The notes below the pieces were generated by a model that was not told the DNA's origin, made no database searches, and was given only the letters and a program-made list of their open reading frames with translations. Position numbers and translations under genes: made by a program. Of a stretch of 64,000 bases of DNA, positions 61,410-64,000 are shown in pieces (the stretch's first letter is position 1; every line of letters begins with the position of its first letter). The stretch comes from Parasphingopyxis algicola (GTDB taxonomy: Bacteria > Pseudomonadota > Alphaproteobacteria > Sphingomonadales > Sphingomonadaceae). The DNA lies in the NCBI RefSeq assembly GCF_013378075.1, contig NZ_CP051131.1:1426001-1490000 (forward strand), read 5' to 3'.

Positions 61410-61838
61410 ATGCCTCTGACAGCATTCAAGACCCGCATCGATTGCACATCTGCAAAGCTCTGGGACATGTTGATCGACAAGATCCGGCATCCGGACAAGT
61501 TCGTTCCTGGCGTCGTCTCAGTGGAGGTGGTGCAGGAATTCGGTCCTACGTCGATCGAGCGCAAGATGGTCGTCCGCCAAGGCGATACGGAGAAAGTCGT
61601 GAGTGAATTGATCACTGCCGACGAAGCGACCAAGACGGTCATCTTCAAGCTCAAGGATGATCCCATCTACACCGGCTATGTGGCGAATGTTATCTTTGAA
61701 GAAAACGGGGTTGTCGAACTCGACTACACCCTTCACTGGACCGCAAAAGATCCGGCTAACGAGCCACCGGCGCCCAATATGAGCGAAGCGATCAAAGGTG
61801 CCGTACTGCACACCAAGGAATTGGCCGAGCAGGCATGA
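61410..61838 (+). CDS. SRPBCC-fold protein, AtaL/DUF1857-like
   Basis: 142 residues. AFKTRIDCTSAKLWDMLIDK, HPDKFVPGVVSVEVVQEFGP and VVELDYTLHWTAKDP fit the SRPBCC lipid-binding fold of the DUF1857 type. Role unknown. The stop overlaps the next gene by 4 bp (ATGA), so it belongs to the same operon. Confidence 0.8.
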   Translation: MPLTAFKTRIDCTSAKLWDMLIDKIRHPDKFVPGVVSVEVVQEFGPTSIERKMVVRQGDTEKVVSELITADEATKTVIFKLKDDPIYTGYVANVIFEENGVVELDYTLHWTAKDPANEPPAPNMSEAIKGAVLHTKELAEQA

Positions 61839-62716
61839 CCGAGCTAGGAGTGGCCATGCGCATTCCAGTGCAGGGCGGCAATCTCTTCGCGGTTGAAATT
61901 GGCTCGGGGCCGGAAACGGTGCTCTTGCTTCATGGCTGGCCCCAAACCCATCGCGAATGGCTTCCTTTGGCAAACCTGCTCTCAGACGAGATGCGGCTGA
62001 TCATGCCGGACCTGCGCGGCTGCGGCGAGAGCCTCAAAGCCTATGACGGATATGATGCAGCTACGCTCGCGGACGATGTACTGGCGGTCCTAGACTATTG
62101 CGATGTAGACCGAGCACACATTGTCGCACACGATATAGGCGGTGGGTCAGCGTACGCATTTGCGCATCTTCACCAAGACCGGGCAGCGTCGCTCACCCTG
62201 TTCGAAACACCGCTCTGGGGCGTGACGAGCGAGGATGTTCCGCATTTGCCGGACCTGTTCTGGCACTTGCGCTTCCATAGCGAGGTTGATCTTGCGGCGG
62301 CACTGATCGGCTCGAACCTCCCGCTTTATCTCGATCACTTCTTCAGCGACTTTGCCTTCGATGCGCGCGCAATTCCAGCTGACGATCGTGCGGCCTATGT
62401 GAGGAGCTACGCCGCCTCCGGAGCGCTGCGCGCAAGCCTGATGCACTATCAGGCAATACCGAAGCTGTCGGAACAGTTCGCCAGCTTCTCTAACATGAAG
62501 CTCGACCTCCCAGTCCAAGCCTATGGGAGCGAGGCCGTTATGGGCGAATATGTCGTAAAGGCCGCTCGCTTGGTGGCGAGACAGGTCGAAGGGGGTGTGA
62601 TCGAAACATGCGGGCACTGGATCCCCGAGGAGCGTCCGGAAGCAGCCGCAAGAATCATCCGCGAGAGCATTGCTATGGCCGCGCACCATCGCAAAATAGA
62701 AAAGAAGCCGAAATGA
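61835..62716 (+). CDS. Epoxide-hydrolase/dehalogenase-like alpha/beta hydrolase
   Basis: 293 residues. LLLHGWPQTHREW has the oxyanion motif, VAHDIGGGSAYAFAHL has Asp in the nucleophile position (as in epoxide hydrolases and haloalkane dehalogenases, not Ser as in esterases), and CGHWIPEERPEA carries the catalytic His. It acts with the neighbouring hydrolase and SRPBCC proteins in an unknown pathway. Both ends overlap its neighbours by 4 bp, so the three genes are coupled. Confidence 0.9.
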   Translation: MTELGVAMRIPVQGGNLFAVEIGSGPETVLLLHGWPQTHREWLPLANLLSDEMRLIMPDLRGCGESLKAYDGYDAATLADDVLAVLDYCDVDRAHIVAHDIGGGSAYAFAHLHQDRAASLTLFETPLWGVTSEDVPHLPDLFWHLRFHSEVDLAAALIGSNLPLYLDHFFSDFAFDARAIPADDRAAYVRSYAASGALRASLMHYQAIPKLSEQFASFSNMKLDLPVQAYGSEAVMGEYVVKAARLVARQVEGGVIETCGHWIPEERPEAAARIIRESIAMAAHHRKIEKKPK

Positions 62717-63114
62717 CCCAGCGATCAGACGCCAACATCGAAACTGTGAAGTCTTTCCTTGAGAAAGCCTATTCCGGCGCAATCCCTGAAGCGGCCCGAT
62801 TGCTGGACGAACACGTTCGTCTGGAAATACCCGGTGATGGCCCGATAGCGGGTGTGCACAATGGGCCTGACGAATTCTTCGCCAACTTCGCTCGCATGCT
62901 TGAGACGACCGAAGGCAGCTACACCATGACCGAGCAAACCGATTTTTGCGCGAGCAATGATCGTGTGATCCTGTTGGCCACGGAACAGGTTACACGCGGC
63001 GGCCATACGATTAACTTCCGTCGCGCCGTGCGTTACGATGTCACAGATGGGATGATTACCGCTGTGACGATTTACGAAGCGGATCCAAAACTGGCGGAAG
63101 AAGCGTTTAGATGA
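62713..63114 (+). CDS. SnoaL-like/NTF2-fold protein
   Basis: 133 residues starting at an ATG that overlaps the previous stop (ATGA). IETVKSFLEKAYSGAIPEAA, RLLDEHVRLEIPGDGPIAGV and YDVTDGMITAVTIYEADPK fit the SnoaL/ketosteroid-isomerase-like fold. It is the last gene of the operon. A second SnoaL-like protein lies in the other cluster at 55.5 kb. Confidence 0.85.
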   Translation: MTQRSDANIETVKSFLEKAYSGAIPEAARLLDEHVRLEIPGDGPIAGVHNGPDEFFANFARMLETTEGSYTMTEQTDFCASNDRVILLATEQVTRGGHTINFRRAVRYDVTDGMITAVTIYEADPKLAEEAFR

Positions 63115-63528
63115 TGGCCTTTCAGAAGGGAGAAAAGACTTCCCCAACAGTCATCCGCAAAACCTGGTAGTCTACTCTAGCATTGTTCAAACCAAGCCGA
63201 AGTCCTATGCAGTCCGCATAAGGTCGTGCCTCCAAATCAACGGCCTAGGCCTCATCCGGAAAACACGCGGATATTTAAACGAACCACGCGGTGATTTTCT
63301 CGGTGTCGATGCAGTTCAAATGAATGAAGACCTTCTGAACTAACCGTCCATGATTGCCTTCGTGCGCCGCTTGCCAGATAATGCGCGGCCAAGCGAGCCT
63401 TAGGAGCGAGCGAAGGTAGGCAGAATCGCGGATCGATTTGATATTCGCGTTTTGGGTCGCTTGCTGAAGGTCTGCTTTCGATCTCTGAACCGCCAAGAGC
63501 GGACAGTCAGCCTTCGGCCCAATTACCG
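63115..63528. other. Non-coding gap of about 410 bp
   Basis: A frame of 85 codons is open on the minus strand and runs into the CopG-type gene's end, but it has no recognisable pattern or ribosome site. The stretch separates the hydrolase operon from conjugation-type DNA and looks like a junction left by rearrangement. Confidence 0.55.
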
Positions 63529-63984
63529 TCATTTGCCGATGGTAGTGAAGTCCATTGTATCCGCAAATTGACTTGCTTCTGGGACGGTATCATCGAGCAC
63601 TTCCGCCGAGAGGCTTTTTCCAGACGCCAATCGTTTCGCCAACTGCTCGATAAAATAGCCGAAACGCTCTCGGCCAAGCGCTTGGGCCGCCTGCCGATCC
63701 TGCTCGGGCAGTGGCGGGGTGACAGTCAGAAAATAGCGGGCGAAAAGCGCCAAGGTCTCAGCGGTCACCGTGATGTCCCGATCCGCCCGGTCAATACGGC
63801 GATCAATCCGGTCGAGCCGCCGGATAATGGCCGCGTCACGACGGTCATCGGCCTCAGGCGATAGAAACGCTGCCAGCGCCGCATCGACGATCGCTGCTTT
63901 CGAGACGCCCGGCCGCTTCGCCATCTCGTCCAACCGCTTCCAGACCTCGCGGGTGATGTGGACGTTGATGCGCGGCTTGGCCAT
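63529..63984 (-). CDS. CopG-like protein of tra/trb conjugation loci
   Basis: 151 residues. The N-terminus KPRINVHITREVWKRLDEMA followed by RPGVSKAAIVDAALAAFLSP is a ribbon-helix-helix. A charged coil (RRDAAIIRRLDRIDRRIDRA) and FARYFLTVTPPLPEQDRQAA follow. This form is usual between traG and trbB in alphaproteobacterial conjugative elements. Here no trbB follows. The expected downstream side contains decayed DNA and the convergent hydrolase operon. Confidence 0.85.
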   Translation of the reverse strand: MAKPRINVHITREVWKRLDEMAKRPGVSKAAIVDAALAAFLSPEADDRRDAAIIRRLDRIDRRIDRADRDITVTAETLALFARYFLTVTPPLPEQDRQAAQALGRERFGYFIEQLAKRLASGKSLSAEVLDDTVPEASQFADTMDFTTIGK

Positions 63985-64000
63985 GCGTCACAAGCCCGGA

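Noticed and set aside
63275-63532. 85-codon frame beside the CopG-type gene
   Set aside because: It overlaps the CopG stop, has no ribosome site and no recognisable domain.

Overview
The window looks like chromosome of a GC-rich alphaproteobacterium of the order Sphingomonadales. The grounds are the gene content (two large TonB-dependent receptors, lepB-rnc-era, dapB next to nth, a PHO-type lipoprotein/receptor locus, a DUF6491 secreted protein) and the general style of the proteins. No rRNA, CRISPR array or prophage structural genes were seen. One tRNA is present, tRNA-Arg(CCG) at 37441-37517, and it marks a sharp change in character.

Left of the tRNA (1-37.4 kb) the sequence is core-like, GC-rich and densely packed. 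It starts with a YdcH-like protein, a bicupin and a sulfotransferase/glycosyltransferase group (0.2-3.9 kb). Next is a minus-strand operon (9.76 to 3.88 kb) that combines an SPFH/band-7 protein, two zinc-ribbon DUF4178 proteins, an unannotated 53-residue membrane peptide, a DUF350 membrane protein, a membrane-anchored spermidine synthase, S-adenosylmethionine decarboxylase and a DUF1330 protein. This looks like a membrane-associated polyamine system. It is followed by a surface-lipoprotein / TonB-receptor / GspC-like group with a PHO-box-like promoter (9.9-15.3 kb), acetyl-CoA synthetase, a Crp-family regulator, redox enzymes, gor, pgi, a two-component system, a six-EF-hand protein, lepB-rnc-era, a sirtuin, a sulfatase-like membrane enzyme, dapB and nth. 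Two inverted copies of a palindromic intergenic element occur about 11 kb apart.

Right of the tRNA (37.5-64 kb) the DNA is visibly more AT-rich, less tightly packed and mosaic. It carries a RES/Xre toxin-antitoxin pair, a CDGSH protein, a cation-efflux gene broken by an amber codon, an SbtA/SbtB bicarbonate-transport pair and a BLUF photoreceptor (37.7-42.3 kb). A probable catabolic region follows (42.9-56.5 kb): VOC protein, RraA-type aldolase, quinone-reductase/monooxygenase fusion, SDR, LysR, esterase, TonB receptor, GMC oxidoreductase, MFS transporter, dienelactone hydrolase, SnoaL-like protein and MarR. Two shared non-coding signals tie parts of it together: a 42-bp element upstream of both the receptor and the GMC gene, and a GTGTATAATACAC-type operator near LysR and MarR. 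An IS5-family element (56.6-57.4 kb) then truncates the hsdS gene of a type I restriction-modification locus, leaving hsdM intact and no hsdR in view. A second small operon, controlled by a divergent LysR gene, encodes a YcaC-like hydrolase, an SRPBCC protein, an epoxide-hydrolase-like enzyme and a SnoaL-like protein (59.5-63.1 kb). The window ends in a CopG-type protein of the kind found beside tra/trb conjugation genes, which suggests that an integrative element lies at or beyond the right edge.
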